A DNA stretch of 64,000 bases from Variovorax sp. V213 (lineage in GTDB: Bacteria; Pseudomonadota; Gammaproteobacteria; Burkholderiales; Burkholderiaceae_C). Position numbers and translations under genes: made by a program. Under the pieces are notes generated by a model. That model was given only the letters and a program-made list of their open reading frames with translations, was not told where the DNA came from and searched no databases. Location of the stretch: NCBI RefSeq assembly GCF_041154455.1, contig NZ_AP028664.1, positions 2,605,001 through 2,669,000 of the forward strand, written 5' to 3'. Of the stretch, positions 8,402 to 16,642 are shown one piece after another. Every line of letters begins with the position of its first letter. The first letter of the stretch is position 1.

Positions 8402-9226
8402 TTAGTTATGCAAGCCCCGCTCGTCGGGCTCTTCGGTCGAGGTGCTGATCACGCTCGCCTGCTGGCCCTTGGCCTTGCGCCACGCATAGACCACGTAGCC
8501 ACTCAGGCCATAGGCCACGAAGAGGCCGAACAGCACCGTGGGCGGATGGATGTTGATGACTGCGATGCCCAGCGCGATCAGCACGATCACCACGAAAGGC
8601 ACGCTTTTTTTCATCTGCACGTCCTTGAAGCTGTAGAACGGCGCATTGGTGACCATCGAAAGACCGGCATAGAGCGTGAACCCGAAGGTGATCCACGTGA
8701 TCTGCGTCCACGAGAGATACAGCACCTCGCCGCCCCGCTTGCCCCATTCGGTCATGAGCCAGATGAAGCCGGCCACCAATGCGGCCGCGGCTGGCGAAGG
8801 CAGCCCCTGGAACCAGCGCTTGTCGACCACGCCGGTATTGACGTTGAAGCGCGCGAGCCGCAGCGCCGCGCAGGCGCAGTACACGAAAGCCGCGATCCAG
8901 CCCCAGCGGCCCAGGCCCTTGAGCGACCACTCATATGCAATAAGCGCCGGGGCGGCGCCGAACGACACCATGTCGGACAGCGAATCCATCTGCTCGCCGA
9001 ACGCGCTTTGCGTGTTGGTCATGCGGGCCACTCGGCCGTCGAGGCTGTCGAGAATCATGGCGGCGAACACGCCGAGTGCCGCGAGATCGAAGCGCGCGTT
9101 CATGGCCATCACGACCGAATAGAAGCCGCCGAACAGCGCAGCGAGCGTGAACAGGTTCGGCAGGATGTAGATGCCCTTGCGGCGCTTGCGCGGCGGTACC
9201 TCGTCGGGAACCGTGTCGTCATGCAT
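8402..9226 (-). CDS. pssA: CDP-diacylglycerol--serine O-phosphatidyltransferase
   Basis: The product (274 aa) makes phosphatidylserine from CDP-diacylglycerol and serine, the first step to phosphatidylethanolamine, in the inner membrane. The CDP-alcohol phosphotransferase signature is complete: Asp60-x2-Asp63-Gly-x2-Ala-Arg, then Gly77, Asp81 and Asp85. A short basic N-terminus (PPRKRRKG) precedes about six to eight hydrophobic segments. It is the membrane type II enzyme rather than the E. coli PLD-type PssA. A good ribosome site (GGAGG) precedes the ATG. It sits between ilvC and the leuA leader, as is common in Burkholderiales. Confidence 0.94.
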   Translation of the reverse strand: MHDDTVPDEVPPRKRRKGIYILPNLFTLAALFGGFYSVVMAMNARFDLAALGVFAAMILDSLDGRVARMTNTQSAFGEQMDSLSDMVSFGAAPALIAYEWSLKGLGRWGWIAAFVYCACAALRLARFNVNTGVVDKRWFQGLPSPAAAALVAGFIWLMTEWGKRGGEVLYLSWTQITWITFGFTLYAGLSMVTNAPFYSFKDVQMKKSVPFVVIVLIALGIAVINIHPPTVLFGLFVAYGLSGYVVYAWRKAKGQQASVISTSTEEPDERGLHN

Positions 9227-9340
9227 TGAGTTTGCCTCCGTCCCTCGTGGACACTGCGCGCACGGCTACCCGTTCGATAGCGTCTTGATCTGTAAATCGC
9301 ATGGGTTCGCAGTGTAGTTCAGGGGATGGTTCGCCCCCCT

Positions 9341-9369
9341 CATGAAAAAGGCCACCCCAGCGGGTGGCC
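9341..9369 (-). terminator. Intrinsic terminator downstream of ilvC
   Basis: On the minus strand GGCCACCC (9369-9362) pairs perfectly with GGGTGGCC (9357-9350) around a 4-base loop, followed by TTTTT (9349-9345). It ends the ilvB-ilvN-ilvC unit and separates it from pssA. Confidence 0.88.
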
Positions 9370-9408
9370 CTCGGGAAACGGGCGCCGCGGCGCCCGCTTC
9401 GTGGTGGA

Positions 9409-10425
9409 TCAGTTGCGGGTCTGGTCGACCAGCTTGTTCTTCTTGATCCAGGGCATCATCGCGCGCAGCTTTTCGCCGACCACTTCGATCTGGTGCTCGG
9501 AGTTCAGGCGGCGGCGGCTGATCAGCGTGGGTGCGCCGGCAGCGTTCTCGAGCACGAAGCTCTTGGCGTACTCGCCGGTCTGGATGTCCTTGAGCACTTG
9601 CTTCATGACCTTCTTGGTCTCTTCGGTCACGACGCGCGGGCCGGTCACGTACTCGCCGTATTCGGCGTTGTTCGAGATCGAGTAGTTCATGTTGGCGATG
9701 CCGCCTTCATAGATCAGGTCGACGATCAGCTTGAGCTCGTGCAGGCACTCGAAGTACGCCATTTCGGGCGCGTAGCCGGCTTCCACCAGCGTTTCGAAAC
9801 CGGCCTTGATCAGCTCGACCGTGCCGCCGCACAGGACCGCTTGTTCGCCGAACAGGTCGGTCTCGGTTTCTTCGCGGAAATTGGTCTCGATGATGCCGGC
9901 CTTGCCGCCGCCGTTGGCGGTTGCGTAGCTCAGCGCGAGGTCACGCGCCTTGCCGGTCTTGTCCTGGTGCACTGCCACGAGGTGGGGCACGCCGCCGCCT
10001 TGCGTGTAGGTGCTGCGCACCGTGTGGCCCGGGGCCTTGGGAGCGACCATCCAGACGTCGAGGTCGGCGCGCGGCTGCACGAAACCGTAGTGCACATTGA
10101 AGCCGTGCGCGAAGACGAGCGAAGCGCCTTCCTTGATGTTCGGCGCCACGTCGTTCTTGTAGACGTTGGCGATCTGCTCGTCGGGCAGCAGGATCATGAC
10201 CACGTCGGCGGCCTTCACTGCGTCGGCCACTTCGGCGACCTTGAGGCCGGCCTTCTCGACCTTGGGCCACGAAGCGCCGCCCTTGCGCAGGCCGACCACG
10301 ACCTTGACGCCGCTGTCGTTCAGGTTCTGCGCGTGTGCGTGACCTTGCGACCCATAACCGATGATTGCGACCGTCTTGCCCTTGATCAGGCTCAGATCCG
10401 CGTCCTTGTCGTAATAAACCTTCAT
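9409..10425 (-). CDS. ilvC: Ketol-acid reductoisomerase (NADP+)
   Basis: This enzyme isomerises and reduces acetolactate or acetohydroxybutyrate to the dihydroxy acids of valine and isoleucine synthesis. The 338-residue length is the class I form. The N-terminal Rossmann motif is VAIIGYGSQGHAHAQNL (about residues 18-34). The Mg-binding region DLFGEQAVLCGG and the ECLHELKLIVDLIYEGG helix of the knotted C-terminal domain are intact. It follows ilvN by 45 bases and has a strong ribosome site (GAAGGAG). Together with ilvB and ilvN it forms the standard three-gene unit. Confidence 0.97.
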   Translation of the reverse strand: MKVYYDKDADLSLIKGKTVAIIGYGSQGHAHAQNLNDSGVKVVVGLRKGGASWPKVEKAGLKVAEVADAVKAADVVMILLPDEQIANVYKNDVAPNIKEGASLVFAHGFNVHYGFVQPRADLDVWMVAPKAPGHTVRSTYTQGGGVPHLVAVHQDKTGKARDLALSYATANGGGKAGIIETNFREETETDLFGEQAVLCGGTVELIKAGFETLVEAGYAPEMAYFECLHELKLIVDLIYEGGIANMNYSISNNAEYGEYVTGPRVVTEETKKVMKQVLKDIQTGEYAKSFVLENAAGAPTLISRRRLNSEHQIEVVGEKLRAMMPWIKKNKLVDQTRN

Positions 10426-10470
10426 GTCGATGCTCCTTCGTTGATTCGGGGGGTGGTGATTGCTGAAAAA

Positions 10471-10962
10471 CTAGACGCGCAGGATGCGCTCGCCGCGGCC
10501 GATGCCGCTGGCGCCGGTGCGTACTGTCTCGAGAATTGCGCTGCGCTCGATGGCCTCGAGAAACGCGTCGTTCTTTCCGTGGTCGCCGGTCAGTTCGATG
10601 GTGTAGCTCTTGTCCGTGACGTCGATGATGCGGCCGCGGAAGATCTCCGCCATGCGCATCATTTCTTCGCGCTCCTTGCCGACCGCGCGCACCTTCACCA
10701 TCATGAGTTCGCGCTCGGTGTAGGCGCCTTCGGTCAGGTCGACGACTTTGACCACTTCGATCAGGCGGTTGAGGTGCTTGGTGATCTGTTCGATCACGTC
10801 GTCCGAGCCGGCGGTGACGATGGTCATGCGCGAGAGGCTCGAATCCTCGGTCGGCGCGACGGTCAGCGACTCGATGTTGTAGCCGCGGGCCGAAAAAAGG
10901 CCCACGACGCGGGAAAGAGCACCCGGCTCGTTTTCCAGCAGCACTGCAATGATGTGTTTCAT
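10471..10962 (-). CDS. ilvN: Acetolactate synthase small (regulatory) subunit
   Basis: The 163-residue protein has an N-terminal ACT domain (residues 1-75, MKHIIAVLLENEPGALSRVVGLFSARGYNIESL) that binds valine for feedback control, and a C-terminal ALS_ss domain (RGRIIDVTDKSYTIELTGD). Size and sequence resemble IlvH/IlvN of the standard bacterial type. It is transcribed between ilvB and ilvC. The ilvB-ilvN gap is about 100 bases and holds the ilvN ribosome site; I see no terminator there. Confidence 0.95.
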   Translation of the reverse strand: MKHIIAVLLENEPGALSRVVGLFSARGYNIESLTVAPTEDSSLSRMTIVTAGSDDVIEQITKHLNRLIEVVKVVDLTEGAYTERELMMVKVRAVGKEREEMMRMAEIFRGRIIDVTDKSYTIELTGDHGKNDAFLEAIERSAILETVRTGASGIGRGERILRV

Positions 10963-11066
10963 GTTTGCGTGACTCCTCTTTTCGCCGCCCTCCCCCGCGC
11001 ACGGTAATGCGCGGGCTTGGCGGGCAATAGATTCGTCAGTGAAGAGTTAAGCGAATACGCCGCGGA

Positions 11067-12851
11067 TCAGAGATCTTCGGCGCCCAGCAGCATTTCAGTG
11101 ATGCCCATGCCGGCCTTGACCATCGGGAACACGTTCTCGGTGGGGTCGGTACGGAAATCCATGAACACCGTGCGGTCCTTGAGCTTGCGTGCTTCGCGCA
11201 GCGCAGGCTCCACGTCTTGCGGACGCTCGATCAGCATGCCCACGTGGCCATAGGCCTCGGCCAGCTTCACGAAATTGGGGAGCGCATCCATGTAGCTGTG
11301 GCTGTAGCGGCCGGAGTACTCGATCTCCTGCCACTGGCGCACCATGCCCAGGTAGCGGTTGTTGAGCGAGCAGATCTTGATCGGCGTGTTGTACTGCAGG
11401 CAGGTGGAGAGTTCCTGGATGCACATCTGCACCGACCCCTCGCCCGTGATGGTGAACACTTCCGAATCGGGCTTCGCGAGCTTGATGCCCATGGCGTAGG
11501 GAATGCCCACGCCCATGGTGCCCAGGCCGCCCGAGTTGATCCAGCGGCGCGGCTCGTCGAAGCGGTAGTACTGCGCCGCCCACATCTGGTGCTGGCCGAC
11601 GTCCGACGTGATGTATGCGTCGGCGTCCTTGGTCATGTTCCAGAGGGTCTCGACCACGTACTGCGGCTTGATCACGTCCTTGTTGCCGCGGTCGTACTTG
11701 AGGCAGTCGCGCGAGCGCCAGGCCTCGATGGTTTTCCACCATTCGGCCAGCGCACCGGCATCGGGCTTGGTGGTGCTCTCGCGGATCATCGAGATCAGCT
11801 CGGTCAGCACGTCCTTCACGTCGCCCACGATCGGAATGTCGACCTTCACGCGCTTGGAAATGCTCGACGGGTCGATGTCGACGTGGATGATCTTGCGGTC
11901 GTTCAGCGCGAAGTGCTTCGGGTTGCCGATCACGCGGTCGTCGAAGCGCGCGCCCACGGCCAGCAGAACGTCGCAGTTCTGCATCGCGTTGTTGGCCTCG
12001 ATGGTGCCGTGCATGCCCAGCATGCCCAAAAACTTGCGGTCGCTCGCCGGATAGGCGCCCAGGCCCATCAGCGTGTTGGTGACCGGGTAGCCGAGCATGT
12101 CGACCAGCGTGCGCAGTTCGTTGCAGGCGTTGCCGAGCAGCACGCCGCCGCCCGTGTAGATGTAAGGACGCTTGGCATTGAGCAACAGTTGCAACGCCTT
12201 GCGAATCTGACCGCCATGGCCTTTGCGCACCGGGTTGTACGAACGCATCTCGACCTTGTCGGGATAGCCGGCGTACGGCGTCTTCTTGAAGGAGACATCC
12301 TTGGGCACGTCCACCACCACCGGGCCCGGCCGGCCGCTGCGTGCGATGTGGAAGGCCTTCTTCATCGTCATGGCCAGATCCTTGGGATCCTTGACGAGGA
12401 AGTTGTGCTTCACGATAGGACGGGTGATGCCCACCGTGTCGCATTCCTGGAAGGCATCCAGGCCGATGGCCGCAGTGGGTACCTGGCCCGAAATGATCAC
12501 CATCGGGATCGAATCCATGTACGCCGTGGCGATGCCGGTGACCGCGTTGGTCAGGCCGGGGCCGGAAGTGACCAGCGCCACGCCGACGTCGCCGGTCGCG
12601 CGCGCATAGCCGTCGGCCGCGTGGACGGCCGCCTGCTCGTGGCGCACCAGCACGTGCTGGATGGTGTCCTGCTTGTAGAACGCGTCGTAGATGTACAGAA
12701 CCGCGCCGCCGGGGTAGCCCCAGACGTACTGGACGCCCTCGGCCTGCAGTGCCTTGACCAGCACTTCAGCGCCCATGAGTTCTTGCGTTGGGTTGCCGGC
12801 GCCAGAGGACGCGGCTGCTGCGGAAGCGAGTTCCGCCTTAGAGATTTCCAT
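11067..12851 (-). CDS. ilvB: Acetolactate synthase large (catalytic) subunit
   Basis: This thiamine-diphosphate enzyme makes acetolactate or acetohydroxybutyrate, the first common step of branched-chain synthesis. The 594-residue product has the N-terminal TPP domain (YPGGAVLYIYDAF, catalytic Glu in LVRHEQAAVHAADGYARATG), the central domain, and the C-terminal TPP-binding motif (GEGSVQMCIQELSTC and SLNNRYLGMV). The frame stays open to 13109, but the ATG at 12851 has AAAGG in front and starts the homologous sequence after a short Ala/Ser-rich leader, so it was chosen. The upstream extension would lie in a probable 5' leader. It is the first gene of ilvBNC. Confidence 0.95.
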   Translation of the reverse strand: MEISKAELASAAAASSGAGNPTQELMGAEVLVKALQAEGVQYVWGYPGGAVLYIYDAFYKQDTIQHVLVRHEQAAVHAADGYARATGDVGVALVTSGPGLTNAVTGIATAYMDSIPMVIISGQVPTAAIGLDAFQECDTVGITRPIVKHNFLVKDPKDLAMTMKKAFHIARSGRPGPVVVDVPKDVSFKKTPYAGYPDKVEMRSYNPVRKGHGGQIRKALQLLLNAKRPYIYTGGGVLLGNACNELRTLVDMLGYPVTNTLMGLGAYPASDRKFLGMLGMHGTIEANNAMQNCDVLLAVGARFDDRVIGNPKHFALNDRKIIHVDIDPSSISKRVKVDIPIVGDVKDVLTELISMIRESTTKPDAGALAEWWKTIEAWRSRDCLKYDRGNKDVIKPQYVVETLWNMTKDADAYITSDVGQHQMWAAQYYRFDEPRRWINSGGLGTMGVGIPYAMGIKLAKPDSEVFTITGEGSVQMCIQELSTCLQYNTPIKICSLNNRYLGMVRQWQEIEYSGRYSHSYMDALPNFVKLAEAYGHVGMLIERPQDVEPALREARKLKDRTVFMDFRTDPTENVFPMVKAGMGITEMLLGAEDL

Positions 12852-13007
12852 GATCAACCTTTGGAGTTTTTTCGGGAACGAAAAACCTTGGGTGCCCCTT
12901 GCCAGCCCTTGTGGGGCCGCGCCAGGACTTGAGGCCAAAGCCATGAGCGGACTGATGTTCCGCCGGACCGTGACCCGTTTGCCTTTTGACTTGCAGCGCG
13001 GATTATG
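12852..13007 (-). promoter_or_regulatory. ilvB 5' leader and likely promoter
   Basis: On the minus strand a CATAAT -10-like box followed by CCGCG (13007-12997) lies about 150 bases before ilvB, leaving a long leader. A near-perfect hairpin (TTTTTCG, loop TTCC, CGAAAAA) sits about 15 bases upstream of the ribosome site. I see no branched-chain-rich leader peptide or clear terminator, so any control mechanism is unproven. The divergent gene carries the same CATAATCCGCG motif on the plus strand at 13059-13069. Confidence 0.35.
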
Positions 13008-13135
13008 ACATTGATGAGGGAGCGCCCGGCCGAAAACTCTCGCGAAAAGGCACAGGGGCATAATCCGCGGCAGAAAAACACAAGTGCTCCCCAGACACCC
13101 CATTCCCACGCGGCGCCTGCGGCGCCCCCTCTCGC

Positions 13136-13702
13136 TTGGCCACTGAACAAGAACTTTCCGACTTTCTGAAGAGCGTCGAACGGCGTGCTTTCAAGCGCTC
13201 GGTCTATCACGTGCGGGACGAGGAAGCGGCACTCGACATCGTGCAGGACAGCATGATGAAACTGGCGCAGCACTACGGCGACAAACCGCCGGAAGAGCTG
13301 CCGATGCTGTTCCAGCGCATTCTTTCGAACTGCACGCTCGACTGGTTTCGGCGGCAGAAAACCCGCCGCGCCCTGTTCTCGAACCTTGGCGACTTCGAGG
13401 CCGCCGGCGACGAGGGCGATTTCGATCTTCTGGAGAACTTCGTCTCGCCAACCGACTCTAGGGAAACGGAGAGCGCAGAGGACACGACCCGACGCGCCCA
13501 GGTCTTCCACGAGATCGAAGAACAGATCGCGGCTTTGCCGGGACGTCAACGCGAGGCTTTCCTGATGCGTTACTGGGAAGAAATGGATGTGGCGGAGACG
13601 GCCGCTGCAATGGGCTGCTCCGAAGGCAGCGTCAAAACCCATTGTTCGCGGGCCGTGCACGCCCTGAGCAAGGCGCTCAAAGCCAAGGGAATTTCGCTAT
13701 GA
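13136..13702 (+). CDS. ECF-type RNA polymerase sigma factor
   Basis: The 188-residue product has sigma-70 region 2 (RAFKRSVYHVRDEEAALDIVQDSMMKLAQHY, residues 16-46) and region 4 (LPGRQREAFLMRYWEEMDVAETAAAMGCSEGSVKTHCSRAVHAL, about 135-180), with an acidic linker between. That is the layout of ECF sigma factors. No upstream ATG exists in frame; the chosen TTG at 13136 keeps all of region 2, but no clear ribosome site is visible. A degenerate hairpin (GGCGCC-TGC-GGCGCC) lies directly in front. Its stop overlaps the start of the next gene, which encodes a one-pass membrane protein, so that neighbour is a plausible anti-sigma factor. Confidence 0.85.
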   Translation: MATEQELSDFLKSVERRAFKRSVYHVRDEEAALDIVQDSMMKLAQHYGDKPPEELPMLFQRILSNCTLDWFRRQKTRRALFSNLGDFEAAGDEGDFDLLENFVSPTDSRETESAEDTTRRAQVFHEIEEQIAALPGRQREAFLMRYWEEMDVAETAAAMGCSEGSVKTHCSRAVHALSKALKAKGISL

Positions 13703-14127
13703 ACACTAAGGTTCCAACCTCTTCTTTCGCTCTCGAAGATCAATTCGGCCAGCGGGTGGCTGCGCGGCTGTCCGCCGGCACCAAGGAGCTGCCGCATGAC
13801 ATCGGCGAGCGGCTGCGTGTGGCGCGGGCGCAAGCCGTTGCCATGCGAAAGCAGGCCCCTCAGCTGCGGGCGGCCTCGGTGATCATGCAATCCGGGCATG
13901 TGGCAACCATGGGCGGCGGCTGGTGGACGCGCATCGGCTCGGTGGTGCCCCTGATCGCGCTGGTCGCGGGCCTCATCACCATCAGCGTGATGCAGGACGA
14001 AGACCGTGCCAGCGAGTTGGCGGAAGTCGACTCGGCCCTGCTGACGGGCGACCTCCCGCCCGCCGCCTATACGGACCCGGGGTTCGCGCAGTTCCTCAAG
14101 GTCAAGGCCGACGGCGCTTCCGACTGA
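13699..14127 (+). CDS. DUF3619-family single-pass membrane protein, possible anti-sigma factor
   Basis: This 142-residue protein starts at the ATG overlapping the sigma-factor stop (ATGA). The cytoplasmic N-terminal part (residues 1-72) is helical and charged, one membrane helix follows (about 77-96, IGSVVPLIALVAGLITISVM), then a short acidic C-terminal tail. I recognise the family as DUF3619, found next to this sigma factor in Burkholderiales. Function is not established as far as I know. Translational coupling to an ECF sigma factor and the one-helix topology are what anti-sigma factors show, so that role is my inference. Confidence 0.8.
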   Translation: MNTKVPTSSFALEDQFGQRVAARLSAGTKELPHDIGERLRVARAQAVAMRKQAPQLRAASVIMQSGHVATMGGGWWTRIGSVVPLIALVAGLITISVMQDEDRASELAEVDSALLTGDLPPAAYTDPGFAQFLKVKADGASD

Positions 14128-14142
14128 AATCCCGCCGAACGC

Positions 14143-15012
14143 ATGCGACGCACTTCCGTTTCCCGCACCGACGCGTCCCACCCGCTGCGCCCGCAAACGT
14201 CGGGCGCAGTCATTTGGGCGTTCGCGCTCGCTGTCGCGGTGTTCGGCCTCACGCTGGCCAGCGCCCAGACCCACTCCCCGTCAGCCAGGCCGGGCGAGCC
14301 CGCCCAGGCTGTACCGGTGGTCGCATCGAGCCCTTCAGCGCCAAAGGCCACCAAACCCTACTGGAGCGAGCTCACCGCTGAGCAGCAGCAGGCGCTGCAG
14401 CCGCTCGCGTCGCATTGGCACACCCTGAATGCGGGCCACAAGCGCAAATGGCTGGCACTGTCACGCAACTACGCGAACATGTCGGCCGATGACCGAACCA
14501 CCCTGCATAGCCGCATGATCGAATGGGCCGCCCTCAGCAACCAGCAGCGCGCCCAGGCCCGCCTCAACTTTGCCGAGGTCAAGCGCGTTCCTGCCGACGA
14601 GCGCAAGGCCAAGTGGGAGCAATACCAGGCATTGAGCGAGGAAGAAAAGCGCCGGCTTGCGGAGCGCGCGCCCCCCAAACCGCGCGGCGCGGCCATTCCG
14701 GTGCGCCCTGTTCCCGCCCAAAAGCTTGTGACAGTCCCGGCCGTGACGCCTGCGGGGCAACACACGCCCCGCATCATGCTGGCTCCACCCCCTTCGGCTG
14801 TGCCCGCAACGGCGCCTGCCGCCGCCGTCATGGTGGCGTCCCCGCCGGAACGTGTTCCGGCCATTGTGTCTGCGCCTCCTTCATCCAGCACGTCCGGCAC
14901 GGCGTTGCAACCGGTTCCGGCCGAGGCCCAGGTGCTCGTGCCACCGGCTGCCCCGGTGCCTCCATCCTCCAATCCTGCAGGCCGCACTGCCGAGCAGCCT
15001 TCGCCCCCCTGA
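14143..15012 (+). CDS. DUF3106 domain protein, exported or membrane-anchored
   Basis: The 289-residue product has a basic N-terminus and one hydrophobic segment (about residues 24-42, VIWAFALAVAVFGLTLASAQ) that may be an uncleaved anchor or signal peptide. The central DUF3106 region (about 68-180) contains WSELTAEQQQALQPLASHW, KRKWLALSRNYANMSADDR and WEQYQALSEEEKRRL, repeated short amphipathic helices resembling periplasmic Spy/CpxP-like arrays. The last 100 residues are rich in Pro, Ala and Val and probably disordered. It follows the DUF3619 gene by 15 bases, in the same operon as the sigma factor. Function unknown; an envelope-stress role is a guess. Confidence 0.82.
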   Translation: MRRTSVSRTDASHPLRPQTSGAVIWAFALAVAVFGLTLASAQTHSPSARPGEPAQAVPVVASSPSAPKATKPYWSELTAEQQQALQPLASHWHTLNAGHKRKWLALSRNYANMSADDRTTLHSRMIEWAALSNQQRAQARLNFAEVKRVPADERKAKWEQYQALSEEEKRRLAERAPPKPRGAAIPVRPVPAQKLVTVPAVTPAGQHTPRIMLAPPPSAVPATAPAAAVMVASPPERVPAIVSAPPSSSTSGTALQPVPAEAQVLVPPAAPVPPSSNPAGRTAEQPSPP

Positions 15013-15026
15013 TTCCCAAGGTTTCG

Positions 15027-15593
15027 ATGGTTTCAAATGCTTCCGAGAGTTCGGAATCGAATCCTCCTTCATCGTCCGCAGAATCTCCAGGCAACGCTCC
15101 TCTTTCGATAGTGCCCGGCCTGTGGCGCCGAATGGCGTGCTGGCTGTATGAAGGCATGCTGCTGTTTGCCGTGGTGTTTGTCGCGGGCTGGCTGTTCAGC
15201 ACGCTCGGCCAGATGCGCGATGCCATGGACTCCCGCCGGCACCTGCTCCAGGCATTCCTCTTCGTGGTTTTCGGCGTCTATTTCGTCTGGTTCTGGACCC
15301 GCGGACAGACGCTGGCCATGAAAACCTGGAACATCCGCATCGTCGACCTGCACGGGCGCCCGCTCACCCAGCGGCGTGCCCTGGTGCGCTACCTGCTGAG
15401 CTGGGTCTGGTTCCTGCCGCCGCTGGCGGCCATCGCACCTTTCAAGCTGTCGGGAGGAGAATCGGCGGTGCTGATCTTCGGATGGGTCGCCATCTGGGCA
15501 TTGCTGGCGCGCTTCCACCCCGAGCGCCAGTTCTGGCACGACGCCTGGGCCGGTACGCGGCTCATCACCTCCAAGCCCATGAGCCGCCAATGA
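15027..15593 (+). CDS. RDD-family membrane protein
   Basis: This 188-residue protein has a Ser-rich cytoplasmic N-terminus of about 30 residues, then the RDD domain with LWRRMACWLYEGMLLFAVVFVAGWLF, a second helix YFVWFWTRGQTLAMKTWNIRIVD, and a third with VWFLPPLAAIAPF. The WKTWNIRIVD-type motif (here MKTWNIRIVD) is characteristic. RDD proteins are small three- or four-helix membrane proteins of mostly unknown function; some are linked to ion exchange. The ATG at 15027 was chosen because the family starts shortly before PGLWRRMA. Its stop overlaps dgkA by 4 bases. Confidence 0.88.
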   Translation: MVSNASESSESNPPSSSAESPGNAPLSIVPGLWRRMACWLYEGMLLFAVVFVAGWLFSTLGQMRDAMDSRRHLLQAFLFVVFGVYFVWFWTRGQTLAMKTWNIRIVDLHGRPLTQRRALVRYLLSWVWFLPPLAAIAPFKLSGGESAVLIFGWVAIWALLARFHPERQFWHDAWAGTRLITSKPMSRQ

Positions 15594-15997
15594 GTGCCTT
15601 GCCCAAGCTTCCAGACCCCGCCGTGAACCCGCAGAAGGCCCGCAAGGGCCTGGAGCGTGTGTGGCACGCAACCCTGATCTCGCTGCACGGCCTGCGCGCA
15701 GGCTGGAGCGAGCCGGCCTTCCGCCAGGAAGCCATCATGGCCATCGTGATGATTCCGGCAGCCTTCTGGCTCGGCCGCAGCTGGGTCGAAGTGGCCCTGC
15801 TCGCGGGCAGCGCCGTCCTGGTGATGATCGTCGAGCTGCTCAATACCGCGGTCGAAGCCGCCATCGACCGCATCGGCCCCGAATGGCACGACCTCTCCAA
15901 GCGCGCCAAGGACATGGGCAGCGCCGCCGTGCTGTTGTCGCTCGCCCTGTGCGGCGGCATCTGGCTGGCGGCTTTGTGGCAGCACTTCGCGTCATGA
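15590..15997 (+). CDS. dgkA: Diacylglycerol kinase (prokaryotic, membrane)
   Basis: DgkA phosphorylates diacylglycerol to phosphatidic acid, recycling lipid left over from membrane-derived glucan and LPS modification. The 135-residue protein has three membrane helices and the active-site segment VELLNTAVEAAIDRIGPEWHDLSKRAKDMGSAAV, matching the E-x3-NTA-(I/V)-E-x2-(I/V)-D signature. The ATG at 15590 overlaps the RDD stop (ATGA). It is the last gene of the sigma/DUF3619/DUF3106/RDD/dgkA run, followed by about 30 bases before the next gene. Confidence 0.94.
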   Translation: MSALPKLPDPAVNPQKARKGLERVWHATLISLHGLRAGWSEPAFRQEAIMAIVMIPAAFWLGRSWVEVALLAGSAVLVMIVELLNTAVEAAIDRIGPEWHDLSKRAKDMGSAAVLLSLALCGGIWLAALWQHFAS

Positions 15998-16028
15998 AGA
16001 TGCCCGCCGCACGAGGCATGATGGCGGC

Positions 16029-16619
16029 ATGAATCCTGAATTTTCGATCTGTGTGTATTGCGGCTCTCGCCCCGGCGAGCGGGCCGAGTTTTCCAAGGCC
16101 GCGGAAGCGGTCGGCCAGTGGATCGGCGCGCATCGCGGCCAGCTGGTCTACGGCGGCGGACGCACCGGGCTGATGGGCACCGTGGCCGAGGCCACGCGCA
16201 ACGCCGGCGGCCGCGTCGTCGGCATCATTCCCAAGGCCCTGGTCGACCGGGAATTGGCCAATCCGCTGTGCGACGAACTCCATGTGGTCGACACCATGCA
16301 CGAGCGCAAGGCCATGATGGGCGAACGCGCCGATGCCTTCATCGCCCTTGCCGGCGGCATCGGCACCTTCGAGGAACTGTTCGAGATCTGGACCTGGCGC
16401 CAACTCGGCTACCACGACAAGCCCACCGGCATCCTGAACACCGCCGGCTACTACGACGGCTTGCTTGGCTTCCTCGCGCACAGCGTGCGCGAAGGCTTCA
16501 TGGGTGAATGGCAGATGGAACTGGTCCGCACCGGCACCGATGCCACCGAACTGCTCAGCGCTCTGCGCGCCGAAGTGCCGCTCCACCCCCGCGGCGACCG
16601 ACTGGCCGAAAACCTGTAG
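16029..16619 (+). CDS. LOG-family (TIGR00730) nucleotide phosphoribohydrolase
   Basis: The 196-residue Rossmann-fold protein begins FSICVYCGSRPG and contains GGGRTGLMG and the family motif here read as AGGIGTFEELFEIWTWRQLGYHDKP. In the wider family the motif is PGGxGTxxE; the first position is Ala here, a tolerated variant. Relatives cleave cytokinin riboside 5'-monophosphate or, in bacteria, release ribose 5-phosphate from AMP. The real substrate here is unknown. The gene converges with glnB, with only about 20 bases between stops. Confidence 0.88.
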   Translation: MNPEFSICVYCGSRPGERAEFSKAAEAVGQWIGAHRGQLVYGGGRTGLMGTVAEATRNAGGRVVGIIPKALVDRELANPLCDELHVVDTMHERKAMMGERADAFIALAGGIGTFEELFEIWTWRQLGYHDKPTGILNTAGYYDGLLGFLAHSVREGFMGEWQMELVRTGTDATELLSALRAEVPLHPRGDRLAENL

Positions 16620-16642
16620 CGCGATGCCGGAGAGGCAGGTCC

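Noticed and set aside
12852..13109. N-terminal extension of ilvB to 13109
   Set aside because: It crosses the promoter-like region, has no homology, and the ATG at 12851 has a ribosome site.
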